NCBI RefSeq assembly: GCF_014200455.1
Contig: NZ_JACHBW010000006.1
Span: 124,001 to 188,000, forward strand
Direction of reading: 5' to 3'
Length of the DNA stretch: 64,000 nt
From: Paraburkholderia bannensis
GTDB lineage: Bacteria; Pseudomonadota; Gammaproteobacteria; Burkholderiales; Burkholderiaceae
Shown here: piece after piece, positions 45,092 through 53,334 of the stretch
How the letters are laid out: every line of letters starts with the position of its first letter
How positions within the stretch are numbered: the stretch's first letter is position 1
The notes under the pieces: generated by a model
Told to the model about the DNA's origin: nothing
Seen by the model: the letters and a program-made list of their open reading frames with translations, nothing else
Databases searched by the model: none
Translations under genes and position numbers: made by a program

Positions 45092-46504
45092 ATGAGCGCG
45101 GAGAAAAGTACGTCGCAATGGCAGGAATTCGTTGGCGCATGCCTGGATTTTCGCCCGGCGGAGGGCGTGTATCGCATTGCACGCGAGATGTTCACGGAAC
45201 CGGAACTGTTCGAGCTTGAGATGGAGTTCATCTTCGAGAAGAACTGGATCTACGCGTGCCACGAAAGCGAGATTCCGAAGCCGAACGACTTCATCACCCT
45301 GCGCGCCGGCCGTCAGCCGATGATTATTTCGCGCGACGGCAACGGCCAGCTCAACGCGATGATCAACGCCTGCCAGCATCGCGGCGCAACGCTTACGCGT
45401 ATGAGCAAGGGCAATCAGAGCACTTTCACCTGCCCGTTCCATGCGTGGTGTTACAAGAGCGACGGCCGTCTCGTGAAGGTCAAGGCGCCCGGCGAGTATT
45501 GCGAGGACTTCGACAAGTCCACGCGAGGCCTGAAAAAAGCCCGCATCGCCAGCTATAAGGGATTCGTGTTCATCAGCCTCGATGTGGAGGGCACGGACAC
45601 GCTCGAAGACTACCTGGGCGATGCGCGCATTTTCTTCGACATGGTGGTGGCGCAATCGCCCACGGGCGAGCTCGAAGTGCTGCCGGGTAAATCGGCGTAC
45701 ACCTACGAAGGCAACTGGAAGCTGCAGAACGAGAACGGCCTCGATGGGTATCACGTAAGTACGGTGCACTTCAACTATGTGAGCACGGTGCAGCGTCGTC
45801 AGGAGGCGAATGCAAAAGCGCACGCACAGGCGAATGCGCAGACGGGCGGTCAAGCCGCGGCTACGCTCGACTACAGCAAGCTCGGCGCAGGCGACGCTGA
45901 AACCGACGACGGCTGGTTCGCATTCCGAAACGGCCATAGCGTGCTGTTCAGCGACATGCCGAACCCCGGCGTGCGCCCCGGCTACGCCAGCGTGATGCCG
46001 CGTCTTGTGAAGGAGTACGGCCAGCACAAGGCCGAGTGGATGATGCACCGTCTGCGCAATCTGAACATCTACCCGAGCATGTTCTTCATGGACCAGATCA
46101 GCTCGCAACTGCGTATCGTGCGGCCGCTCGCCTGGAACAAGACCGAGGTGATCAGTCAGTGCATCGGCGTGAAGGGCGAATCGGATCAAGACCGTGAAAG
46201 CCGGATTCGCCAGTTCGAGGATTTTTTCAACGTCTCCGGCATGGGCACGCCCGACGATCTGGTCGAATTCCGCGAGCAGCAGCGCGGCTTCCAGGCGCGC
46301 CTCGAACGCTGGAGCGATATTTCGCGCGGCCATCATAAATGGGTGGTGGGCGAGACCGCACATTCGCGCCTGCTGGACATCGCGCCGTCGATGTGCGGCA
46401 CGGAACTCACGCACGAAGGCCTTTATGTCAACCAGCATGGTGCCTGGCAATCGTATCTGCTCAAAGGCCTGGCGCTGAAATCGAACGAAAAGAAGGAGGC
46501 CTGA
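45092..46504 (+). CDS. antA: Anthranilate 1,2-dioxygenase, large subunit (470 aa)
   Basis: Rieske oxygenase alpha subunit converting anthranilate to catechol with loss of CO2 and ammonia. Rieske ligands Cys94, His96, Cys114, His117 and the mononuclear iron ligands His221, His226 with bridging Asp218 (NGLDGYHVSTVH) are intact. CLDFRPAEGVYRIA, ACHESEIP and YSKLGAGDAETDDGW match AntA of Pseudomonas/Acinetobacter more than BenA or the three-component AndAc. An Ala/Gln-rich insertion (about 240-257) is unusual. AGGAG before 45092 decides the start over an ATG 21 bp upstream. First gene of antABC. Confidence 0.93.
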   Translation: MSAEKSTSQWQEFVGACLDFRPAEGVYRIAREMFTEPELFELEMEFIFEKNWIYACHESEIPKPNDFITLRAGRQPMIISRDGNGQLNAMINACQHRGATLTRMSKGNQSTFTCPFHAWCYKSDGRLVKVKAPGEYCEDFDKSTRGLKKARIASYKGFVFISLDVEGTDTLEDYLGDARIFFDMVVAQSPTGELEVLPGKSAYTYEGNWKLQNENGLDGYHVSTVHFNYVSTVQRRQEANAKAHAQANAQTGGQAAATLDYSKLGAGDAETDDGWFAFRNGHSVLFSDMPNPGVRPGYASVMPRLVKEYGQHKAEWMMHRLRNLNIYPSMFFMDQISSQLRIVRPLAWNKTEVISQCIGVKGESDQDRESRIRQFEDFFNVSGMGTPDDLVEFREQQRGFQARLERWSDISRGHHKWVVGETAHSRLLDIAPSMCGTELTHEGLYVNQHGAWQSYLLKGLALKSNEKKEA

Positions 46505-46507
46505 ATC

Positions 46508-47005
46508 ATGTCCGTCACCCCCACATTGCAACACTCCGTCGAGCAGTTTCTGTTTCGCAAGGCCGAGCTTTGCGACGATCAGAGCTGGGACGAATACCTC
46601 GATCTGTTCGACGCGAATAGCGTATTTCATGTGCCGCAGTGGGACTCGGAGCACGTGTATACGACCGATCCGAAGCGCGGCATGTCGCTGATCTATTACG
46701 CGAATCGCACGGGGCTGGAGGATCGCGTGTTCCGCCTGCGCACCGGCAAGTCGGCGGCATCGACGCCTATGCCGCGCACGCTGCACCAGATCACCAATGT
46801 GCGTATCGAAGCGCGCGAAGACGGCACGCTTGAAGTGAAGGGCAACTGGGCCACGTTTTACGCGCGGCAGGGCATCGGCGAGCACTTCTTTGGACGCGTG
46901 AGTTACGGTCTGCGCCCGGATGGCGAGAGCTGGAAGATCACCCGCAAGCACGTGCTGCTGCTGAACGACACCATCAACGCGGTGCTCGACTTCTACCATC
47001 TGTGA
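46508..47005 (+). CDS. antB: Anthranilate 1,2-dioxygenase, small subunit (165 aa)
   Basis: Beta subunit with the cystatin-like (SnoaL/NTF2) cone fold of ring-hydroxylating dioxygenases: EQFLFRKAELCDDQSWDEYL at the N terminus, RVFRLRTGKSA in the middle and FGRVSYGLR. It is structural, forming the alpha3-beta3 complex. It begins 3 bp after antA with AAGGAGG inside the antA end, so translation is coupled. Confidence 0.93.
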   Translation: MSVTPTLQHSVEQFLFRKAELCDDQSWDEYLDLFDANSVFHVPQWDSEHVYTTDPKRGMSLIYYANRTGLEDRVFRLRTGKSAASTPMPRTLHQITNVRIEAREDGTLEVKGNWATFYARQGIGEHFFGRVSYGLRPDGESWKITRKHVLLLNDTINAVLDFYHL

Positions 47006-47022
47006 GCGCGAGGGAAACCATC

Positions 47023-48144
47023 ATGAGCCACAAGGTCGCCTTCAGTTTTGCCGACGGCAAAACGGTGTTCTTCGATGTGCGCGCCAACGAGTTGCTGCTC
47101 GACGCGGCGCTGCGCAACGGCGTGAACATCCCGCTCGATTGCCGCGAAGGCGTGTGCGGAACCTGCCAGGGCCGATGCGAATCGGGCAGCTATACGCAGG
47201 ACTATGTCGACGAGGAAGCGCTGTGCGCCGACGATCTCGCGGCGCGCCGGGTGCTGTCCTGCCAGACGCGTGTGCAGTCCGACGCTTCGTTTTACTTCGA
47301 TTACGATTCGAGCCTGTGCAGTGCGGGCGGCACGACCTTGCTCAGTGGACAGGTCACGGCGGTGAAGCAGGTTTCGGAAACCACGGCGATCTTGCAACTG
47401 GATGCGAGCGCCTGCCCGGGACGCCTCGATTTTTTGCCGGGGCAGTATGCGCGCTTGAAAGTGCCTGACGCGAATGTATGGCGATCGTATTCGTTTGCAA
47501 ACCGGCCGCACGATAACAATCAGATTCAATTCCTGATTCGCCTGCTGCCGGATGGTGCGATGAGCAACTATATGCGCGAGCGCTGCGAGCCGGGCCAGAC
47601 CATCGAATTCGAAGCGCCGCTAGGCACGTTCTATCTGCGCGAGGTGGAGCGGCCGCTGGTGATGGTCGCGGGCGGCACGGGCTTGTCCGCATTCCTCGGC
47701 ATGCTGGACGATCTCGCGAACAAGGGCGGCTGCGGCCAGCCGGTACGGCTTTACTACGGTGTCACGAACGCCCGCGATCTGTGCGAACTGGAACGCCTGA
47801 AGGACTACGAGGCGCGCATCGCCAATTTCGCCTGCGAGATTGTCGTGATGAATCCGGGTGATGGCTGGTCGGGTAAAACCGGGCTGATTCCCGAGCATTT
47901 CGACCGCGCGTTCCTCGAAGCGAATCCGTTCGACATGTATGTGTGCGGGCCGCCGCCGATGGTGGAAGCGATCAAGAGCTGGCTGGCGAACGAGCGTATC
48001 GACGGGCACCGGCTCTTCTACGAGAAATTCGGGGACAGTAATGGCAGCACGACCGGCAGCACGACCGGCAGCACGACCGGCAGCACGACCGGCAGCACGA
48101 CCAGCGGCACAATCAGCAGCACTGGCGAGGCGGAAATCGCCTGA
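47023..48144 (+). CDS. antC: Anthranilate 1,2-dioxygenase reductase with repeat tail (373 aa)
   Basis: One-component reductase delivering electrons from NADH to AntA. Order: plant-type [2Fe-2S] ferredoxin (Cys40, Cys45, Cys48 in CREGVCGTC and a fourth Cys near 80), FAD domain (RSYSFANRP near 150) and NAD domain (VAGGTGLSAFLGM, YVCGPPPMVE). After the normal end (YEKFGDSNG) an extra ~33-residue tail of five exact GSTT repeats plus a degenerate part is attached. The tail is low-complexity and probably flexible. ATG 47023 with GAGGG upstream is preferred to a GTG 21 bp before. Confidence 0.93.
   Translation: MSHKVAFSFADGKTVFFDVRANELLLDAALRNGVNIPLDCREGVCGTCQGRCESGSYTQDYVDEEALCADDLAARRVLSCQTRVQSDASFYFDYDSSLCSAGGTTLLSGQVTAVKQVSETTAILQLDASACPGRLDFLPGQYARLKVPDANVWRSYSFANRPHDNNQIQFLIRLLPDGAMSNYMRERCEPGQTIEFEAPLGTFYLREVERPLVMVAGGTGLSAFLGMLDDLANKGGCGQPVRLYYGVTNARDLCELERLKDYEARIANFACEIVVMNPGDGWSGKTGLIPEHFDRAFLEANPFDMYVCGPPPMVEAIKSWLANERIDGHRLFYEKFGDSNGSTTGSTTGSTTGSTTGSTTSGTISSTGEAEIA
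48043..48102 (+). repeat. Five perfect 12-bp tandem repeats within antC
   Basis: GGCAGCACGACC is repeated five times without a mismatch and in frame, encoding (GSTT)5 at the C terminus. The identity of the copies at the DNA level suggests recent slippage; the length may vary between strains. Confidence 0.9.
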
Positions 48145-48257
48145 AAGCCGATTGAAACTGCTGCGTTGCAACGTGATTCATGATGTGCCGGGTATTTTGG
48201 CGGCGCGCGCGGTGGATTACCATGAGGGCATTCGTTAAATATCTCGTCCCTCTCGCC

Positions 48258-49253
48258 ATGCCAACTCCCGCCGCCAAGGAAAGCCGTGGCCTCGACGCGC
48301 TACGCAACGACCTCGAAGGCGCGCGCGAATGGATGGCGACCATTTGCGGGCCGCATGGCTTGAAGGTGCGCAGTCCCCGGCAATTGCACTTTCGTCACAG
48401 CGGCACGGTGATGCGCTCGATGGCGAGCACCCTCGGCTACGTGGAATACGGCACCGACGTCACGGTCTCCATCGATGATGAAGCGCCGCTGAACTGCTAC
48501 AGCGTGAGCCTGCCGCTCACCGGGCAGCAGGAACTGGCGGCGCGCGGTCGGTTGTGGTTGTCGGATCAGGATCGCGGCCTGATTCTGTCGCCGCACGAGA
48601 CCCAGGATCTGGCGATCACCGGCAACTGCCGCAAGATCATCGTGTCGATTCCGCGGCAGGCCTTACGTCAGGTGCTGGAAGGGCTGTTGCAGCGTCCGCT
48701 CGACGCCCCCGTGACTTTCGAACCGCATATGGACGCCGCCAACGGCGATCAGGCGGCATGGTGGCGCATGGTCAGGTTCCTGCTGGCGGAGATGGGGACT
48801 GGCGGCCCGCTATTCGGCCATCAGCATATGGCGGGCGATCTCGAACAGGCCTTGCTCAAAGGGCTATTGCTGTCCCAGCCGCACAATTTCTCGCAGGAAC
48901 TGGCCGACGCGATGCGGCCTTCCTGTCCGCAGTATTTGTTGCGCGCGAAACAATTCATTCACGACAATGCGCGCGAGGACATCTCGCTGGAAGACATCGA
49001 GCGTGCAGCGGGCGTATCGCGTTACAAGCTGTTCGATGGCTTCAAACAGCACTTCGGCCATGCACCGATGGCCTGGCTGAAGAAGCATCGGCTGGAGGCG
49101 GTGCGGCGCGATTTGCTGTCCGACCGTTCGGAGGGCAACGTTTCCTCGATCGCCATGAACTGGGGCTTTTCGCATCTCAGCCGCTTTGCCAGCGATTACA
49201 AGGAACTGTTTGGCGAGACGCCGTCGCAGACCCTGAAGCGGGCGGGGCGCTGA
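48258..49253 (+). CDS. antR: AraC/XylS-family activator, AntR-like (331 aa)
   Basis: N-terminal AraC_binding_2-like ligand domain (about 30-200; YVEYGTDVTVSIDD) and two C-terminal helix-turn-helix motifs (DISLEDIERAAGVSRYKLFDGF and VSSIAMNWGFSHLSRFASDYKELFG). AntR activates antABC in response to anthranilate in Pseudomonas. The gene follows antC by 113 bp on the same strand. The direct repeats with 22-bp period between catA and antA are suitable binding sites. ATG 48258 is preferred; an ATG at 48222 would add 12 residues. Confidence 0.9.
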   Translation: MPTPAAKESRGLDALRNDLEGAREWMATICGPHGLKVRSPRQLHFRHSGTVMRSMASTLGYVEYGTDVTVSIDDEAPLNCYSVSLPLTGQQELAARGRLWLSDQDRGLILSPHETQDLAITGNCRKIIVSIPRQALRQVLEGLLQRPLDAPVTFEPHMDAANGDQAAWWRMVRFLLAEMGTGGPLFGHQHMAGDLEQALLKGLLLSQPHNFSQELADAMRPSCPQYLLRAKQFIHDNAREDISLEDIERAAGVSRYKLFDGFKQHFGHAPMAWLKKHRLEAVRRDLLSDRSEGNVSSIAMNWGFSHLSRFASDYKELFGETPSQTLKRAGR

Positions 49254-49379
49254 GCGCTTCATCGGGTTTTCCCGTATCAATCACGAAATTCAATAGTTCA
49301 CGCGCGAAAATAATCATTTTTCAAGGCCGCGACGATGACTGAATAATCCGTCACCAGCTCACACAATGACGGAGACAGC

Positions 49380-50384
49380 ATGTCATCACCCGCCCAGATC
49401 AAGCGTGGTATCAGCCTTTACAGCTACCAGGAAGAGTTCTTCCTGGGCAAGCTCGATCTCGAAGGCTGCCTCGCGCAAGCCGCAAAAATCGGTGCGAACG
49501 GAATCGAAATCGTCAGCGAACAGATGATCCCGCACGCGCCCCAGGCCGCCGATGCGTTTTATGCGCAATGGCACGAATGGATGGCGCAATATGGACTGAC
49601 GCCGGTTTGCCACGACCTCTTTCTCGATACGAAACGCTTCCCCGGTCGCCTCATGACCGACGATGAATGCGTGGCGTCGATCGAAGCCGATCTGCGCCAT
49701 GCACATCGCCTCGGCTGCCGTTTCGTACGTGTGCTCGTGAGTGTCTCGCCGCACATTCTCGCGCGCTGCGTGAGTGCCGCCGAGCGTTACGACGTGAAGA
49801 TGCTGCTTGAAGTCCATTCGCCGCTGCATTTCGACCATCCGTGGATCATGCGCCACGCGGAAACGATGGAGCGGCTGGGCACGCAGCACATCGGCTTCAT
49901 GCCCGATATGGGCATTTTCGTGAAGCGCTATCCGCGCGTGATGCGCGACCGGTTCGTGCGGATGGGTGCGCGCGCAACGATTGCCGATTTCATCTGCACC
50001 GCCTACGACGACCGCGTTCTCTCCGAATATCTCTTGCAGGACGTACGCCAGATGGGCGGAACGGCGATCGAGCTGGCGATGGCGGAGACGGTGCGCCATA
50101 CGATCTGGTCGAACCCGAGGCGTCTGCTCGAATTCATGCCGCGCATCCATCATATTCACGCGAAGTTCTACGAGATGACCGCCGAAGGGATCGAGCCAAG
50201 CATTCCCTACGACGAAATCCTGCCGGTTTTGATCGAAGGCGGCTACAACGGCTATCTGTCGAGCGAATACGAAGGCAACCGCCACGTGCAGGATGCCTTC
50301 GAGGTGGACAGCGTCGAACAGGTGCGACGGCAGCATCGCATGTTCGAACGGCTGCTCGACCAGCACGCCGCGCTGGCGGCCTGA
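49380..50384 (+). CDS. C-glycoside deglycosidase alpha subunit-type TIM barrel (334 aa)
   Basis: Xylose-isomerase-like TIM barrel. Probable divalent metal ligands are Glu144 (LLEVHSPLH), Asp176 (GFMPDMGIF), His260 (HHIHAKFYE) and Glu296/298 (SSEYEGNRH). The opening RGISLYSYQEEFFLGKLDLE and the partner gene (CGDB/DUF6379) 85 bp downstream identify it as the catalytic alpha subunit of the CarB/DfgA group, which breaks the C-C bond of 3-oxo-C-glucosides by beta-elimination, giving aglycone and a 1,5-anhydro-1-en-3-ulose. A plain sugar isomerase/epimerase is the alternative if the pairing were accidental. GGAGACAGC precedes the ATG. First gene of the locus. Confidence 0.85.
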   Translation: MSSPAQIKRGISLYSYQEEFFLGKLDLEGCLAQAAKIGANGIEIVSEQMIPHAPQAADAFYAQWHEWMAQYGLTPVCHDLFLDTKRFPGRLMTDDECVASIEADLRHAHRLGCRFVRVLVSVSPHILARCVSAAERYDVKMLLEVHSPLHFDHPWIMRHAETMERLGTQHIGFMPDMGIFVKRYPRVMRDRFVRMGARATIADFICTAYDDRVLSEYLLQDVRQMGGTAIELAMAETVRHTIWSNPRRLLEFMPRIHHIHAKFYEMTAEGIEPSIPYDEILPVLIEGGYNGYLSSEYEGNRHVQDAFEVDSVEQVRRQHRMFERLLDQHAALAA

Positions 50385-50416
50385 TTTGCGGCCTGATCGC
50401 CTTGAATCATCTGGAA

Positions 50417-50443
50417 TCGCTTCGATCGCTTCGATCGCTGCGA
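50417..50443. repeat. 9-bp tandem repeat between the deglycosidase subunit genes
   Basis: TCGCTTCGA, TCGCTTCGA, TCGCTGCGA lie in the 84-bp spacer. No coding role; CGATCG-rich and partly self-complementary. Confidence 0.5.
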
Positions 50444-50468
50444 TCAACTCGCAAGGAAACGAATCATC

Positions 50469-50873
50469 ATGTTCGACAAATACATCATCTGCGAAAACAG
50501 CTTGCGCCAGCGCGCTGGTAACGGCGAGAGCAACGGATTCTCGCTGGAACTGCGTCTGCCGTATTACCGCGCGCTGGGTCTTTCGATGGTAGAAAAGATT
50601 GCTTTGAGCATCGACGGCGAGCCCGTGCCCCAGGAGCGCATGACGCTCGTTGTCGCTGACGGCGCGTTTGCGGTGTCGGAACTGGGCGGCGTGCAGGACG
50701 CGCGTTGGGGCTTCGGCGAAGTCGCGCGACTCGATGTGGAGGGCGTGGCGCTTGAAGCGACGCCCGAAGGCCACGACGTGCAGGTCGAGCAGCATTTGCG
50801 CATTTCCTATCTGCCGTTCATGCTGGTCGGTAAGGATCGGAAACAACTTGCGTTGCCGGCCGCCGGGGCGTGA
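50469..50873 (+). CDS. C-glycoside deglycosidase beta subunit, CGDB/DUF6379 family (134 aa)
   Basis: Small beta-sandwich protein. MFDKYIICENSLR at the N terminus, YYRALGLSMVEKI, RWGFGEVA and the closing QHLRISYLPFML are hallmarks of the family that forms the beta subunit of C-glycoside deglycosidases (CarC, DfgB). The subunit completes the active site of the alpha barrel; neither is active alone in characterised systems. AAGGAA before the ATG. Its occurrence right after the alpha gene is the key evidence for the function of the locus. No signal peptide: the reaction is cytosolic. Confidence 0.88.
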   Translation: MFDKYIICENSLRQRAGNGESNGFSLELRLPYYRALGLSMVEKIALSIDGEPVPQERMTLVVADGAFAVSELGGVQDARWGFGEVARLDVEGVALEATPEGHDVQVEQHLRISYLPFMLVGKDRKQLALPAAGA

Positions 50874-51053
50874 GTGGCCGTGACACGCCGGGCTGGTAGC
50901 ATGCCAGCGCGCGTGCCGGAAGGAACGCGAGTGTAAAGCGTTGAAAAGGGGATTTGAACGCAGCGGGCAAGGGTGCACAGAACACCCGCCCGTCCGGTCG
51001 ACGGATCGACCACGACAAGACAAAGGCCGCCAGATGGCCGCAAGGAGACGCGT

Positions 51054-52277
51054 ATGACGATCAGGACAGAGCGCAGGACGGAACGCCAGGCCGGTGCGGC
51101 CCAGGGGCTCGTGCTCAGCGTGGCATCGACGATGTCGGTGATGGGGGCGGTGGTGATGGCCCCCTTGCTGCCCAGCCTTCACGCCGAGTTCGCGGCGACC
51201 CCGGGCGTCGATTTTCTGGTGCCGATGGCGCTCACCGCGCCGTCGCTGTGCGTGGCCTTGCTCGCGCCGGTGATCGGCGTGGCGGCGGATCGCATCGGCC
51301 GCCGCCGTGCGTATCTTGTCGCGCTGCTGCTGTACGTGCTGTTCGGCACTGCGCCGCTGTATCTCCAGACGCTGCCGCAGATCGTCCTGAGCCGCGTGGG
51401 CGTGGGCTTCGCGGAAGCTGTCATCATGGTCTGCAGCACCACGCTGCTGGGCGATTACTTCACGGGCCCCGAGCGCGTCAAATGGCTGTCGGCGCAATCG
51501 GGGATCGCATCGGTGTCGGGCATTGCCTTCATCATGCTGGGCGGCGTGCTTGGTCGCGACAACTGGCGCATTCCCTTCGCGATGTACGCGTTGAGCCTCG
51601 TGCTGTTCGCCTTCACGCTGCTGCTGACATGGGAGCCCGCGCAGCGCGCACGCCAAGCCGTCCAGTCGCCGCGCTTTCCGTGGAGCAACCTGCTTGGCAA
51701 TGGCGTGCTCACGGTAATCGGTTCGCTGCTGTTCTATCTGATTCCGGTGCAGATGGGCGCGGTGCTCGCCGGGCATGGGGTGAACTCGCCCGCTACCATC
51801 GGCATTCTGATTTCGATTGCCAGCATCCTGATTCCGATCGGCGCATTCCTGTTTCGCCGCGCGGCCTTGCATATCCGGCTCGATGCGATCGTCTGTCTGC
51901 CGTTCCTGCTCATGGGCGTGGGCCTGATCGCGCTCGGCCGCACGGGCGATGCGACGATGGATGTGGTGGCGGCTTCGGTGCATCAGCTTGGCGGCGGCTT
52001 CGTGCTGCCCGTGCTGCTGACGATGGCGCTGCAACGGCTGCCGTTCGAATTGCGCGGGCGGGGCACCGGCATCTGGATGTGCGCGTTTTTCCTCGGCCAG
52101 TTCATCAGCGCGCCGGTGGCGATTGGCGCGATGAAGGCAGCGGGCAGTATCGGCGTGTCGCTGGGCTGGCTTGGCGCGCTCAGCCTCGTCGTGTGCGCAT
52201 TGCTGGTGGTGGCGGCGGTGCCGCGTGCACGTCGCGAGGGATGGGGCGTTTTGCCGAATACCACGCCGGGGCAGTGA
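51054..52277 (+). CDS. MFS transporter of the C-glycoside locus (407 aa)
   Basis: Twelve-helix major facilitator with GVAADRIGRRRAYL (motif A) between helices 2 and 3. AAGGAG lies eight bases before the ATG. It follows the beta subunit by 180 bp and ends at a strong terminator, so it closes the first operon. Uptake of the glycoside, or export of the freed aglycone, are both possible; the presence of a dedicated porin nearby favours uptake. Confidence 0.85.
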   Translation: MTIRTERRTERQAGAAQGLVLSVASTMSVMGAVVMAPLLPSLHAEFAATPGVDFLVPMALTAPSLCVALLAPVIGVAADRIGRRRAYLVALLLYVLFGTAPLYLQTLPQIVLSRVGVGFAEAVIMVCSTTLLGDYFTGPERVKWLSAQSGIASVSGIAFIMLGGVLGRDNWRIPFAMYALSLVLFAFTLLLTWEPAQRARQAVQSPRFPWSNLLGNGVLTVIGSLLFYLIPVQMGAVLAGHGVNSPATIGILISIASILIPIGAFLFRRAALHIRLDAIVCLPFLLMGVGLIALGRTGDATMDVVAASVHQLGGGFVLPVLLTMALQRLPFELRGRGTGIWMCAFFLGQFISAPVAIGAMKAAGSIGVSLGWLGALSLVVCALLVVAAVPRARREGWGVLPNTTPGQ

Positions 52278-52312
52278 AGACCGCATCGGTGCGATCGCTA
52301 AGCCGATCCATG

Positions 52313-52350
52313 AACGCCATGCCGCGCACGCCGGCATGGCGTTTTTTTTT
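52313..52350 (+). terminator. Rho-independent terminator ending the first operon
   Basis: AACGCCATGCCG / CGGCATGGCGTT stem with a short CGCACGC loop and T8 tail. It lies just before the convergent LysR gene. Confidence 0.85.
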
Positions 52351-52358
52351 ATCGGCTT

Positions 52359-53321
52359 TCAGAGCGCAATGTCCGGTGTGATCTCGCTTGCGCAGTCGAT
52401 CAGCAGGTCGCGAAACCATGCATAGGCGGGATCGTTCTCGCGTGTCTGCTGCCATTGCATCACCTCGGTAAGCGGCGGCAGCGCGATCGGGCAGTCGACA
52501 ACGCGTAATTCGCTTTCGCGCGCAGCGAAGCGTTCGGCCACGAATGACGGCAGGGTGGCGATCAGCGGTGTGCCTGCAATGGCGGCGGGAATCGCCAGCA
52601 GATGTTCGGTGCGCACCACGCGTTCGCGTTGGGCGCGATGCAGGAGCGCATCGTCGGATTCGATGGTCGCTACGCTGCCGTCCAGCAGCGTCGGCACGAT
52701 ATGCGGCGACGCGTAGAACGCCGCTTCGTCGAGCGCGCCGTGTCTGCTGCGTGCACCGGACACCGCGCGATTGCCGCGCCACACCAGGCATCGATACGGC
52801 GCGCTCAGCAACGGCCGGCGCGGATGGTCCGCCGATGTGAAACTTCCCGGCAGCACCACGAAGTCGAGTCCTTGCCGCTCCAGCGCTTCGACGGCAGGCG
52901 TGCGCGCCGCACGAAACGCGCTGAAGGTGCGCACGGTGATGCTGATGCCAGGCGCCTCCCGCGTGAGCCGCGCGCTCACGAGCGGCAGCAGGAAGCCGGC
53001 GACGATCTCCGAGCAGGCAATCGCGAAACGCCGTTCGGCGCGCGACGGATCGAAACCCGGTTTCGCCGATGTGAGCACGCGCGCACGTTCGAGCCACGCC
53101 TGCACGGCGGGTTTCAACTCCAGCGCAACCGGGCTCAGAACCAGCTTGCGCCCTTCCTGCACCAGCAGCGGATCGCCAAAGTGCTCACGCAGGCGGGCCA
53201 GCATCGCGCTGATGGCGGGCTGTCCCACGTTGAGCCTGTCGGCGGCGCGCGTCACGCTGGGGTCGTCGAGCAGCGCGTCGAGCACCACGAGCAGGTTCAG
53301 ATCGATCGAGCGATAGCGCAT
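52359..53321 (-). CDS. LysR-family regulator, second of a tandem pair (320 aa)
   Basis: NodD/SyrM-like LysR: IDLNLLVVLDALLDDPSVTRAA at the N terminus with the recognition helix at VGQPAISAMLARLREHFGD, then an effector domain with IACSEIVAGFLLP. It lies 13 bp downstream of another LysR gene that begins in nearly the same way. NodD-type proteins usually respond to flavonoids or related phenolics, which would suit aryl-C-glycosides such as flavone C-glucosides; that ligand is inference. Confidence 0.9.
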   Translation of the reverse strand: MRYRSIDLNLLVVLDALLDDPSVTRAADRLNVGQPAISAMLARLREHFGDPLLVQEGRKLVLSPVALELKPAVQAWLERARVLTSAKPGFDPSRAERRFAIACSEIVAGFLLPLVSARLTREAPGISITVRTFSAFRAARTPAVEALERQGLDFVVLPGSFTSADHPRRPLLSAPYRCLVWRGNRAVSGARSRHGALDEAAFYASPHIVPTLLDGSVATIESDDALLHRAQRERVVRTEHLLAIPAAIAGTPLIATLPSFVAERFAARESELRVVDCPIALPPLTEVMQWQQTRENDPAYAWFRDLLIDCASEITPDIAL

Positions 53322-53334
53322 TGGCGTAATCCCA

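Noticed and set aside
45041..46999. A 652-codon minus-strand frame over antA and antB
   Set aside because: Antisense shadow of two clearly identified dioxygenase genes.
45092..48144. Benzoate dioxygenase (benABC) as the identity of the Rieske operon
   Set aside because: The large subunit has the AntA-type N terminus and central motifs, and no benD or benzoate transporter follows; an AntR-like AraC gene does.
51054..52277. Assigning the MFS gene firmly as the C-glycoside importer
   Set aside because: Position supports it, but sequence does not separate import from aglycone export, so the role is left open.
49386..52337. A 983-codon open frame on the minus strand opposite the deglycosidase and MFS genes
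   Set aside because: It spans several real genes on the other strand, is full of Arg/His/Ala typical of antisense reading in high-GC DNA, and has no family pattern or start signal.
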